A program made the translations under genes and the position numbers. From assembly GCA_023136985.1 (NCBI GenBank), contig JAGLQD010000367.1, forward strand, positions 1-9,149: DNA of 9,149 nucleotides. The letters are read 5' to 3'. Position 1 is the stretch's first letter; every line of letters begins with the position of its first letter. Of this stretch, positions 1 through 6,573 are shown one piece after another. Under the pieces are notes generated by a model, which worked only from the letters and a program-made list of their open reading frames with translations, did no database searches and was not told where the DNA came from. This DNA is from Candidatus Sabulitectum sp. Its GTDB lineage: Bacteria; Fermentibacterota; Fermentibacteria; Fermentibacterales; JCC-6.

Positions 1-554
1 CGATATCGCCTGCAGGAGCCACATGGGAATACACCATTAACGGCGGGGGAAGCAGAATAGTTACCGTAGTAGACCAGACGGTAGTTGGAGAGCGGCCATG
101 CTGGAGATTACAATCCGGTGCGGATTATAACTACTGGATCAATGAAGATGGCAGACTGGAAAAGTACGAAGATCATACTGTGCTTTTCAACGGATTTGAG
201 GTTCCCATTTACCAGGCATGGATCACCATGTTCGACTGGCCTCTTGCAGATGGAATGACATTCAGAGATTCAGTCAGTGCACAGGCTGTCAGTCAGGGAG
301 TAACACTGAGTCACACATGGATTCGGAACCAGATCGTTACAGGTCCATCTGTATCCCCTGATGGAGTATGGAGTGATTGTTACAGAGTTCATCAGGAGGA
401 AATGGTTATCAACTGGATTCAAACTGCAGGATTTGCACCGGAGACAACTGTCACAGTTCGCAGTATCTGGCTGGCGCCTGATGTGGGCATGGTTATGGTA
501 CAGTCTGCTGACAGCCTGATCACTTTGACATCGTTCACCGGTGGAGAAGAATAG
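1..554 (+). CDS. Hypothetical protein, 3' end only (beta-rich, probably exported)
   Basis: The frame beginning at base 3 is open from the window edge to the TAG at 552-554, giving about 183 residues with the N-terminus missing. An internal GTG at 180 is not the start, because the frame continues upstream with protein-like sequence (WEYTINGGGSRIVTVVD...). I do not recognise the family. The protein has alternating hydrophobic and polar stretches, many Trp/Tyr/Val residues, no membrane segment, and the motifs ERPCW, YWINEDGRL and IWLAPDVGMV. This resembles small secreted beta-sandwich or LolA/DUF3108-like proteins in which a late 'WLAP-x-VG-hydrophobic-V' segment is common; that comparison is by eye only. 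It ends 6 bases before aroB, so the two are probably co-transcribed, and the aroB ribosome binding site lies inside its 3' end. Confidence 0.75.
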   Translation, partial: ISPAGATWEYTINGGGSRIVTVVDQTVVGERPCWRLQSGADYNYWINEDGRLEKYEDHTVLFNGFEVPIYQAWITMFDWPLADGMTFRDSVSAQAVSQGVTLSHTWIRNQIVTGPSVSPDGVWSDCYRVHQEEMVINWIQTAGFAPETTVTVRSIWLAPDVGMVMVQSADSLITLTSFTGGEE

Positions 555-560
555 CATTGT

Positions 561-1553
561 ATGAAAATAGAATTCACTTTTCCAAGGTCTGATGTTTCAA
601 CTGCGGTGAGAGTGGAGCCCAGGGTGAAGGATATAGATGTTTCACCTGATTTTCTTATTCTGGATTCTACGGTAAAGAACATATATGGCAGCAGACTGCC
701 TTCGTGTGATCACGAAGTTGTACTTGCCGGTGGCGAAGTAAGTAAAACCCCTGACATTCTGGAAAAGCTCTGGCAGAAGATGAGCCAGGCGAATTTAAGA
801 AGAGATTCAAGTGTAGTTGTTGCTGGCGGGGGCACAGTCTGTGATATAGGCGCATTTGCTGCTTCCACATGGAAACGCGGTGTGAATCTCACACTGATAC
901 CCACTACCATGTTGTGCATGGTTGATGCTTCACTTGGCGGAAAAACAGCAGTGAACGTAGCAGGCGCAAAGAATCAAGCCGGCACTGTGTATCCCGCATC
1001 TGAAATATTGATCTGCCCTGAATTTCTTGAGACTCTTCCTCTGAAAGAATTGAACAACGGCCTGGCAGAGGCATTGAAAACCGCTGTAATCGGTGACAGG
1101 CGAATAGTGGAGTATCTGCTGAACAAAGATTACACCAGAGCGGTTACAGCATGTCTGGCTGTAAAGGGCAGAATAGTTGCTGCTGATCTTGAGGAAACCG
1201 GGGAAAGAAGATTGCTTAATCTGGGTCATACAGTTGGTCATTGCATAGAGGCTGTAAGCAGATTTTCAATCGCCCACGGCGCTGCTGTAGCCATGGGTAT
1301 TCCTGTGGCTGCGGAAATGGGTGGAAACCATGATCTTGCCCGGGAACTGAGAGCTGTTGCAGGCAAACTCGGTATTGAAACGATAATACCAGAAACCATT
1401 ACAGTTCAAGGAATACTCACACATCTCGAGAGTGATAAAAAGACCACTTCAGCCGGCAGGATCTGGATAATACCAGAGGGCTGGGAAGACTGCAGGCAGG
1501 TATTGCTGGACTTATCAACTGAAAAGGAACTCCTGGAAAAAGTATGGCAGTAA
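561..1553 (+). CDS. aroB: 3-dehydroquinate synthase
   Basis: AroB converts DAHP (3-deoxy-D-arabino-heptulosonate 7-phosphate) to 3-dehydroquinate, the second step of the shikimate pathway, in the cytoplasm using NAD and a divalent metal. The 330-residue product carries the family signatures in order: the NAD-binding GGGTVCDIGAF (89-99), DASLGGKTAVN (122-132), the KNQAGTVYPAS segment, GLAEALK with the metal-ligand Glu170, NLGHTVGH with His223 and His227, IAHG with His239, and SDKK (291-294). By family analogy the metal ligands are Glu170, His223 (family position GHTxGH) and His239. It is slightly shorter than the usual 345-370 residues, mainly at the N-terminus, but no catalytic motif is missing. 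The ATG is preceded by GGAG at 543-546, about 14 bases away, which is rather long spacing. It overlaps tatC by 10 bases. No other aromatic-pathway gene is in view. Confidence 0.96.
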   Translation: MKIEFTFPRSDVSTAVRVEPRVKDIDVSPDFLILDSTVKNIYGSRLPSCDHEVVLAGGEVSKTPDILEKLWQKMSQANLRRDSSVVVAGGGTVCDIGAFAASTWKRGVNLTLIPTTMLCMVDASLGGKTAVNVAGAKNQAGTVYPASEILICPEFLETLPLKELNNGLAEALKTAVIGDRRIVEYLLNKDYTRAVTACLAVKGRIVAADLEETGERRLLNLGHTVGHCIEAVSRFSIAHGAAVAMGIPVAAEMGGNHDLARELRAVAGKLGIETIIPETITVQGILTHLESDKKTTSAGRIWIIPEGWEDCRQVLLDLSTEKELLEKVWQ

Positions 1554-2269
1554 AATCAGTTGATGGAGGTTCCTTCTGGGATCATCTGGAAGAATTCAGA
1601 AAAAGAATATTCATAATGATTATTGCAGTTGGAACATTAACAGCAACCGCCTTTCTCTTTAGTAGATACATAACGGCTTATGTTACAACTACTTCACCAT
1701 GTGAGCTGGTTGCACTTGCTCCGGCAGAGGCTATTACAGCTCATCTGAGACTGTCGGTGACAGTTGGTATCATACTGGCATCACCGGTTCTGCTGTTTCA
1801 GATGTGGAGATTCATCGCACCGGGTCTCTATCAGACAGAGCGAAAGAGTGTGACAGGGGTTACCATTGCCGGAACATTTCTTTTTATCAGCGGTGCAGCC
1901 TTTGCCTGGTTTATAATGCGTAAACCTGCCCTGCTGCTGTTCCAGAGTTTTGAGACCGGAAACATCCATGGTGCCTGGAGTGTTTCTGCGTACATCGGGT
2001 TCATAGGTTCATTCCTGTTGATCTTTGGTGCGGCGTTTCAGCTGCCTCTTGCAGTGTTGTTTCTTACAAAAACAGGGATCATTGAACCGAAGACACTTGG
2101 AAAGTATCGCAGGCATATTGTCGTGGGACTTCTGATCATGGCTGCAATACTTACCCCGCCTGATCCACTTACGCAGGTTATGCTTGCTCTTCCTCTGTAT
2201 ATTCTTTTTGAGATAAGTCTTGTGGTGGCCAGAATATCATTCCGAAAGGCAAAGAGTGCTTCAGAGTAA
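1544..2269 (+). CDS. tatC: Sec-independent protein translocase TatC
   Basis: TatC is the polytopic core of the twin-arginine translocase; it binds the RR signal peptide of folded proteins and exports them across the inner membrane. The 241-residue length and the motifs are typical: the N-terminal WDHLEEFRKRI (12-22) on the cytoplasmic side, six predicted hydrophobic helices, MWRFIAPGLYQTERK (87-101) with Phe90 and Glu99 matching the signal-peptide-binding residues Phe94 and Glu103 of the E. coli protein, GAAFAWF (117-123), and LTPPDPLTQ (203-211) before the last helix pair. The ATG lies 10 bases inside the aroB end, and the glycosyltransferase start lies inside its own end, so translation is probably coupled. 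No tatA/tatB gene is in the window, so the partner subunits must be elsewhere. Confidence 0.96.
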   Translation: MAVKSVDGGSFWDHLEEFRKRIFIMIIAVGTLTATAFLFSRYITAYVTTTSPCELVALAPAEAITAHLRLSVTVGIILASPVLLFQMWRFIAPGLYQTERKSVTGVTIAGTFLFISGAAFAWFIMRKPALLLFQSFETGNIHGAWSVSAYIGFIGSFLLIFGAAFQLPLAVLFLTKTGIIEPKTLGKYRRHIVVGLLIMAAILTPPDPLTQVMLALPLYILFEISLVVARISFRKAKSASE

Positions 2270-2984
2270 ACTGCAACCACTGGTTGAGAAATGCATAACG
2301 GTCAATCTGATCATCCCGGTGTACAACGAAGAAGCTATACTGGAAACTCAGCTTGAATCTGTTCTGAAGCAACTTCCGGAAGGTTTTTCTGTAACAGTTG
2401 TTGAGAACGGTTCAACCGATGAGACCACATCTATTCTGAATGCCATGAAAGTTAATAACAGCAGTCTGAAGGTTATTAACCTTTCTGAACCGAGCTATGG
2501 AAACGCGGTAAGAGAGGGACTTGAGAGCTCAACTGCAGACATCCTTATGGTGGATGATCTGGATGTACTGGACACAGATTTCTGGGTGGGCGGTCTGGAG
2601 ATAATGGCTGAAGGTTCCACGGATATGATCCAGGGGTCAAAAATTCTTGCAGGTAAAAATGACAGACGCCCCTTTCTAAGACGAGCAGCCACCAGGGTTC
2701 TGACCTTTCTTCTCCGACTGCTTCTTGGCTTCAAGGGAACAGATACTCACGGACCAAAGATAATGAAGCGCTCTTCCATGGCTCCTATCTTTCCACTATG
2801 CGGAAATGAGCCGGATCTTTACCCCTCAGAGTTGATAATCAGAGCACAACGAATGGGTCTTGTGATCAGGGAACTGCCGATCAAGCTGGAAGAAATCAGG
2901 GAAACACCACTGGCCCTGCACAAAAGAGTGCCCAGAGCAATCAGAGACCTGTTTCGATTAAGGGGTAAGCTTGGAAGAATTTAG
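2256..2984 (+). CDS. Family 2 glycosyltransferase, DPM1-like (polyprenyl-phosphate sugar synthase candidate)
   Basis: This is a GT-A fold enzyme that transfers sugar from a nucleotide donor; its pattern resembles dolichyl/polyprenyl-phosphate mannose or glucose synthases. Numbered from GTG 2256 (242 residues), it shows VNLIIPVYNEE (16-26), VENGSTDET (49-57), a YGNAVREGL segment, the metal-binding acidic cluster VDDLD (99-103) and GTDTHGPKIMKR (162-173), which corresponds to the 'DTQCGFK' region of the family. No terminal membrane helices are present. The frame is open from a TTG at 2220, but GTG 2256 is preferred: AAAGG sits at 2245-2249 with 6-base spacing, and the extra residues upstream (MWWPEYHS...) look like tatC in another frame. 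That start gives a 14-base overlap with tatC. The product probably supplies a lipid-linked sugar to the membrane transferase encoded next. Sugar specificity cannot be read from the sequence. Confidence 0.88.
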   Translation: MLQSKLQPLVEKCITVNLIIPVYNEEAILETQLESVLKQLPEGFSVTVVENGSTDETTSILNAMKVNNSSLKVINLSEPSYGNAVREGLESSTADILMVDDLDVLDTDFWVGGLEIMAEGSTDMIQGSKILAGKNDRRPFLRRAATRVLTFLLRLLLGFKGTDTHGPKIMKRSSMAPIFPLCGNEPDLYPSELIIRAQRMGLVIRELPIKLEEIRETPLALHKRVPRAIRDLFRLRGKLGRI

Positions 2985-4386
2985 AGGTTTAAATAAACGC
3001 TACTTGCTCTCCTTTGCAATCTTTATGTGTTTCTTAACGTATACGATATGGGCTTTTATGCCTGCTCTGAATTCATTTTTCGACCCTCAGGAATTTGTGA
3101 CCTTTCTTAATGCAGCTAAAGAAAATACTCCATTTATGCAGTATCTCAAGGAGGGGTGGAGCTGGGAAAATGACCAGGGTTCGCGGATTGGTTTCTTCAG
3201 GCCTCTTGCCAGCACTGCTTATCTGTTAGAATATCAGTTTTTCAGAGATAATCCTTTCGGCTATAAAATATCTAATTTTACAGTACATTTGCTGTGTGCT
3301 TTCCTCGTGGGCTATTCTGTTTCATTCATGGGAGGAAAGAAAATGATAGCTATTGGTGCGGGGATGTTGTTTGCTATACATCCTGCCACAGTGAAAGCCA
3401 CTGGCTGGATCTGCGCCAGACCTGATTTATTGGCAACGCTGTTTTCCCTTCTAGCCTTTCGGTTCACACTCCTGCTCAGGAAGAGGAAAAACTTTACTCG
3501 CATTTCTCTTTTTCCCGCTTTTTTTACTGTTATGGCTCTCTCCGGCAAGGAGCTCGGAATTGCGAATCTATTTGCTCTTCCAGTAATGTATTTTTTGTGG
3601 TATGAGGGTTCAGGAAATAAAAAGAACACTGTATTTTTCATTGTTTCATTGATTCTGGTGGCCATGGGGTATTTTCTTGTCCGTATCTGGTTGTTTGGAA
3701 ACATGGGAGGATATACCACTTATTCTCTTGTATCAGAGTTGCCACAACGGGTATTTACCGTTATTTCTCAGACTGCAGGTTTATGTTGTGTATCATCATT
3801 CGCGCTTCATCTTGTTATCTACCTGACTGTAGCTTTGCTGTTAATTGTGTATGCCATAAAATCAAATCGTGGATTTCAACGTCTTGCAATTGCTTTGCTG
3901 GTTACAGGAATTTACAGCGTCCAATCTGTAGTCGGACTTCCAGAGGGTCACTATGCTTACATAACAACGGCGTTTGCAGTTATGTTCTTTGCCTATTTTA
4001 TGGGAAGGCTGGAGATTCCTGCAAGGCTATCCCGAAAAATAATTACAACAGCGTTCTGTTTGTTGCTGCTTGCTTTCGGATTTACCACAAGAAGAGAATC
4101 TCTCGCATTAAATGCGTTGAATCTCGCACCTGAGAGGGTTTTCAGGGGGCTTGAGAATGTATTGGAGCAGCTTCCTGAGCGCAAGGAAACTATGTGTTTT
4201 GTCCACATTTCTGATTCCTCTCCAGAAGGAATAGAAATGAGGAATATCCCACTATTTGCCCAATATCTTGTTCCGGAAAGATGCAACTTTTCTTTTGTCA
4301 GGGATATATCTTCGGCTGAATACTTCCCTCTAGTCATCTGGAATGGAAGTGAAGTTGTTGTAGTTAGACAAGGTTGTTTGCCCTGA
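2971..4386 (+). CDS. Multi-pass membrane glycosyltransferase, GT-C/TMTC-like
   Basis: This 471-residue integral membrane protein has about nine to eleven hydrophobic helices and a soluble C-terminal tail from about 375. GT-C enzymes transfer sugar from polyprenyl-phosphate carriers to acceptors outside the cytoplasm. Supporting marks: acidic residues in the first loop (FFDPQEF, 36-42), FFRPL (75-79), NPFGYKISNFTVHLL (94-108), AIHPATVKATGWICARPDLLA (135-155) and ALSGKELG (189-196). Together these match the pattern of bacterial TMTC/PMT-like proteins (RPL; N...HLLNA; HP..; GR.D; KE.G). No TPR repeats follow, unlike in TMTC proteins. The start is TTG 2971 with AGGGG at 2961-2965, overlapping the GT2 gene by 14 bases. 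The gene is visibly AT-richer than its neighbours (for example 19 G/C in 60 at 3601-3660), which may reflect Phe/Ile-rich helices or acquisition. Acceptor and sugar are unknown. Confidence 0.82.
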   Translation: MEEFRGLNKRYLLSFAIFMCFLTYTIWAFMPALNSFFDPQEFVTFLNAAKENTPFMQYLKEGWSWENDQGSRIGFFRPLASTAYLLEYQFFRDNPFGYKISNFTVHLLCAFLVGYSVSFMGGKKMIAIGAGMLFAIHPATVKATGWICARPDLLATLFSLLAFRFTLLLRKRKNFTRISLFPAFFTVMALSGKELGIANLFALPVMYFLWYEGSGNKKNTVFFIVSLILVAMGYFLVRIWLFGNMGGYTTYSLVSELPQRVFTVISQTAGLCCVSSFALHLVIYLTVALLLIVYAIKSNRGFQRLAIALLVTGIYSVQSVVGLPEGHYAYITTAFAVMFFAYFMGRLEIPARLSRKIITTAFCLLLLAFGFTTRRESLALNALNLAPERVFRGLENVLEQLPERKETMCFVHISDSSPEGIEMRNIPLFAQYLVPERCNFSFVRDISSAEYFPLVIWNGSEVVVVRQGCLP

Positions 4387-4463
4387 TGCTACAGATGTCA
4401 AGTCAGCATTATCAGTGGTCTGCTGCCATGATTGTTTTGTAAATGGCTGGAATGGGCATATCG

Positions 4464-4496
4464 CTCTGAATACCCATTGATTGCAGAGTATTTTTT
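4464..4496 (+). terminator. Weak rho-independent terminator candidate
   Basis: CTCTG at 4464-4468 can pair with CAGAG at 4484-4488, followed two bases later by six T residues (4491-4496). The loop of 15 bases is long and the stem short, so this is tentative. An alternative stem, AATGGG 4451-4456 with CCCATT 4473-4478, overlaps it. It would separate the glycosyltransferase operon from the DUF6504-dinB promoter. Confidence 0.3.
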
Positions 4497-4523
4497 GACA
4501 CGTAAACAAATGTATACTATTAT
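4495..4523 (+). promoter_or_regulatory. Sigma70-type promoter for the DUF6504-like/dinB pair
   Basis: A perfect -35 box TTGACA (4495-4500), a 17-base spacer and -10 box TATTAT (4518-4523, one mismatch to consensus) place the transcription start near 4530, about 24 bases before the TTG start of the small gene. It sits in the only long gap between same-strand genes. No SOS box of the CTGT-N8-ACAG or GAAC-N4-GTTC type is visible around it. Confidence 0.75.
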
Positions 4524-4524
4524 A

Positions 4525-4537
4525 TCTTCGGAGAAGA
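4525..4537 (+). promoter_or_regulatory. Short inverted repeat at the predicted transcript start
   Basis: TCTTC at 4525-4529 and GAAGA at 4533-4537 form a perfect 5-base inverted repeat around GGA. It lies just after the -10 box and before the ribosome binding site, a position suited to an operator or a 5' hairpin. It is short enough to be chance. Confidence 0.3.
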
Positions 4538-4553
4538 ATGCCGGAGGTGAATT

Positions 4554-4805
4554 TTGCAGGAACTCGGAGAGCGGATAGAGATGATCTGCCACTTTGCAGG
4601 TGGCAGTGTAACCCCGTGCAGGTTTCGCTGGCAGAACCGTGTTTATCATGTTGTAAGAGTTTCATCTTCATGGGAAAGCAGGCGGGGTACTGTGAAATTT
4701 TATCACTATGTGGTTCGGACATCGGATGATGATGTGTACGAGATACATCTTAACACCGAGACCATGGGCTGGATAGTAGACTGCGAGTATTCAGGTGGAG
4801 CCTGA
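4554..4805 (+). CDS. Small DUF6504-like protein coupled to dinB
   Basis: This 83-residue soluble protein has the pattern PCRFRWQNRVYHVVRVSSSWESRRG (about 21-45), a YHYVVRTSDDDVYEIHLN segment, and a late GWIVD (72-76). The arrangement of RF-W-x-x-R-x-Y, a mid-protein W, and W near the end resembles the DUF6504 family. From memory, that family is often encoded beside Y-family DNA polymerases; its function is unknown. The start is TTG 4554, chosen because an almost complete Shine-Dalgarno, GGAGGTGA (4543-4550), sits at proper spacing and because no better start codon exists downstream before the conserved region. It is the first gene after its promoter and overlaps dinB by 11 bases. An accessory role in translesion synthesis is inferred from context only. 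Confidence 0.78.
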   Translation: MQELGERIEMICHFAGGSVTPCRFRWQNRVYHVVRVSSSWESRRGTVKFYHYVVRTSDDDVYEIHLNTETMGWIVDCEYSGGA

Positions 4806-5949
4806 AAGGCGGATACTTCATGTGGATATGGATGCCTACTTCGCTTCGGTTGAGCTGCTGGGTCGCGAGGAACTCCACGGTAAACCGGTAATAGTGGGTG
4901 GAGATCCAGGGTTTCGCTCAGTGGTAACCTCCTGTACCTATGAAGCCCGGAAATACGGTGTACACGCCGGAATGCCTATGACCCGGGCGTTGAATCTTGT
5001 TCCCCATGCAGTGATACTATCGGGAAGTTTTGCAAGATACAAAACTTACAGCAATCGTGTTTTTGAGGTGCTTCTTTCATTTACCCCCAGAATGCACCCC
5101 ACCAGTATAGATGAAGCATTTATGGATCTTACAGGTACACCTGGAAGCATCACAGATAAAGCTCTGGAAATACAGAGTGCGGTCTATGAAGCCACTTCAC
5201 TGTGGTGTACGGTGGGTTGCGGCCCCAACAGGCTGCTGGCAAAGATGGCATCAAATTTCTACAAACCCCGGGGGACTGGGCTTTTGATGCCCGATGATAT
5301 TGTTGATCTTCCCGTTGGGGCTATCTGGGGGATCGGCCCTGCAACATCAGACAAATTTAAAATGTTTGGTATAGACACCATTGGTAAGCTTCGTAGTCTT
5401 ACACGGGGAACCATGAAATCTATCCTGGGCTCCGGAGGAGAAGATATCTACAGGTATGCCAGGGGTATAGATGACAGGCCTGTGGAATTCTTCGGTCACA
5501 GAACCGCACCAAAATCCATGGGGCACGAGCACACATTCAGTTCTGATGTATCCAAGCCTGAAGAGTACATGCCTGCCCTTGCCATGGTCTGCCAGAAAAC
5601 AGGGTGCCGGGTTCGAGATGGAGGCTGGCTCGGAGGGGTGGTTACACTGAAGTATCGTCTTCGCAACATGAAGCGGATAACACGACGAAAAATACTTGCT
5701 TCTCCAACCGATCAGGATCAGACAATACTTGCTGCAGCGGAAGAAATGGCAAGGCAGCACATCAAGGAACCGATCCGCTTGATCGGTGTAAACGCCAGCC
5801 ACTTCGTACCTTCTAAAACTGCACAACTTTCTTTTTTCCCGGAAAGAACAGTAGAACTGAACAAGGTAGCCGACAAGGTGAGAAAACGCTATGGCGATAA
5901 AGCCATGGTAAGCGGCAGATCACTGAAATATATTCAGGGTAAATATTGA
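4795..5949 (+). CDS. dinB: DNA polymerase IV (Y-family translesion polymerase)
   Basis: Pol IV copies past damaged bases without proofreading. The 384-residue product is complete: ILHVDMDAYFASVE (7-20) with metal ligand Asp11 and Phe16 at the steric-gate position, TYEARKYGVHAGMP (48-61), TSIDEAFMDLTG (103-114) with Asp106 and Glu107, VGCGPNRLLAKMASNFYKPRG in the palm, WGIGP in the thumb helix-hairpin-helix, a little-finger domain, and QLSFF (344-348), a match to the sliding-clamp-binding QLxLF motif. About 36 residues follow that motif (ERTVELNKVADKVRKRYGDKA...), as in many non-enterobacterial Pol IV proteins. The start is GTG 4795, the only one that keeps the catalytic motif. Its own ribosome binding site is poor, so translation probably depends on the overlapping upstream gene. 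No SOS box was found, so damage control is uncertain. Confidence 0.96.
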   Translation: MEPERRILHVDMDAYFASVELLGREELHGKPVIVGGDPGFRSVVTSCTYEARKYGVHAGMPMTRALNLVPHAVILSGSFARYKTYSNRVFEVLLSFTPRMHPTSIDEAFMDLTGTPGSITDKALEIQSAVYEATSLWCTVGCGPNRLLAKMASNFYKPRGTGLLMPDDIVDLPVGAIWGIGPATSDKFKMFGIDTIGKLRSLTRGTMKSILGSGGEDIYRYARGIDDRPVEFFGHRTAPKSMGHEHTFSSDVSKPEEYMPALAMVCQKTGCRVRDGGWLGGVVTLKYRLRNMKRITRRKILASPTDQDQTILAAAEEMARQHIKEPIRLIGVNASHFVPSKTAQLSFFPERTVELNKVADKVRKRYGDKAMVSGRSLKYIQGKY

Positions 5950-5965
5950 GGAAGCAATGGAAAGA

Positions 5966-6289
5966 TTACCGCAAAAGCCTTCTGTGAAGAATCTCCTGGA
6001 TATTTCTGCGGGAGTCAAGAACGCAGTGAATGAAAAGGGAACCGTTGTGTACTTTGTATATGATCCTGTAGTTGGCACAGGATACTTCACGGTACTCAAG
6101 AACAGCGACTCTTTCCAGCTCGGTCGGTACATGACCTTTTAGAGGGAAATCAGCAAGAGATTCACATGCTTCTTTTAAAGACTTGAAAAGTTTATCAGCT
6201 CTTTCCGGCGAATTGCTAACAGCTGCAAAGGTGCAAATGTCATAAATATCGTCCTCGGCGTCTTTCAGAAGAAAAACGGGTATTCTCAC
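5966..6289 (-). CDS. RelE/ParE-superfamily toxin
   Basis: This 107-residue protein has the small RelE/ParE toxin layout: AEDDIYDICTFAAV in the first helix (11-24), a helical hairpin ADKLFKSLKEACESLADFPLKGH, then the beta-strand block LEYREVSCANYRIIYKV (64-80) and LDSRRNIQEILHRR (91-104). RelE members cleave mRNA on the ribosome and ParE members poison gyrase; the sequence does not settle which, though the YRE...NYRIIY and late SRR residues fit the shared core. The start is GTG at 6289-6287, sharing GTGA with the stop of the antitoxin gene, so translation is coupled and the toxin follows the antitoxin. Its end faces the end of dinB with only 16 bases between, and no terminator is visible there. 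Confidence 0.88.
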   Translation of the reverse strand: MRIPVFLLKDAEDDIYDICTFAAVSNSPERADKLFKSLKEACESLADFPLKGHVPTELERVAVLEYREVSCANYRIIYKVHNGSLFIHCVLDSRRNIQEILHRRLLR

Positions 6290-6564
6290 TTTTTGCTGCT
6301 CAGGCGATTCTTAAGACTGGAAAAGGCGTTATCAAGCGATTTGAAATCATTAGTCTCAAGGTTTTTTGTACTCAGGGCAAGTATTTTCAAAAGAGCCAGG
6401 CTTTCTCTGGTCTCTTCCCATGATTGCAGATCCTGTAACACGGCTTTCGCTTTTCCATTCTGTGTGATTATGTAGCTTCCTCCGGTTTCAGACAGTTCCT
6501 GAACAATTCTGGAAGCATGCGTCTTTATGTAGCTGATCGGCTTGACAGAGTTCTTTAAATCCAA
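6286..6564 (-). CDS. Phd/YefM-family antitoxin
   Basis: The product neutralises the adjacent toxin and normally binds its own promoter through the N-terminal domain. From the chosen start it has 92 residues: VKPISYIKTHASRIVQELSE (7-26), GSYIITQNGKAKAVLQDLQSWEE (29-51), ESLALLKIL (54-62) and a polar, probably flexible C-terminal toxin-binding tail. The 'ITQNGKxxAVL' core is diagnostic of Phd/YefM. The frame is open back to an ATG at 6594, but that codon lies inside the promoter spacer. TTG at 6564-6562 is preferred because AAGGAGG (6576-6570) precedes it at ideal spacing. With that promoter the leader would be very short. Expression is probably autorepressed through the inverted repeats at 6574-6611. 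Confidence 0.88.
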   Translation of the reverse strand: MDLKNSVKPISYIKTHASRIVQELSETGGSYIITQNGKAKAVLQDLQSWEETRESLALLKILALSTKNLETNDFKSLDNAFSSLKNRLSSKK

Positions 6565-6573
6565 AACGACCTC

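Noticed and set aside
180..554. GTG at 180 as the start of a complete small gene.
   Set aside because: The frame is open to the window edge with similar protein-like sequence upstream, so this is an internal codon.
2220..2255. TTG at 2220 as the start of the GT2 gene.
   Set aside because: It would lengthen the overlap with tatC to 50 bases and add residues typical of no GT2 family; GTG 2256 has a properly spaced AAAGG.
3783..4133. 116-codon + strand frame inside the GT-C gene.
   Set aside because: It overlaps a clear membrane protein in another frame, is cysteine-rich without motif, and has no ribosome binding site; it is a shadow frame.
4387..4494. Possible small RNA or gene in the gap after the GT-C gene.
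   Set aside because: No frame with a ribosome binding site and no convincing structured element beyond the weak terminator candidate.
5957..6142. 61-codon + strand reading frame right after dinB with a GAGGA-like site upstream.
   Set aside because: It lies almost wholly antisense to the well-supported toxin gene and its translation resembles no family; the ribosome-binding-like site is probably chance.
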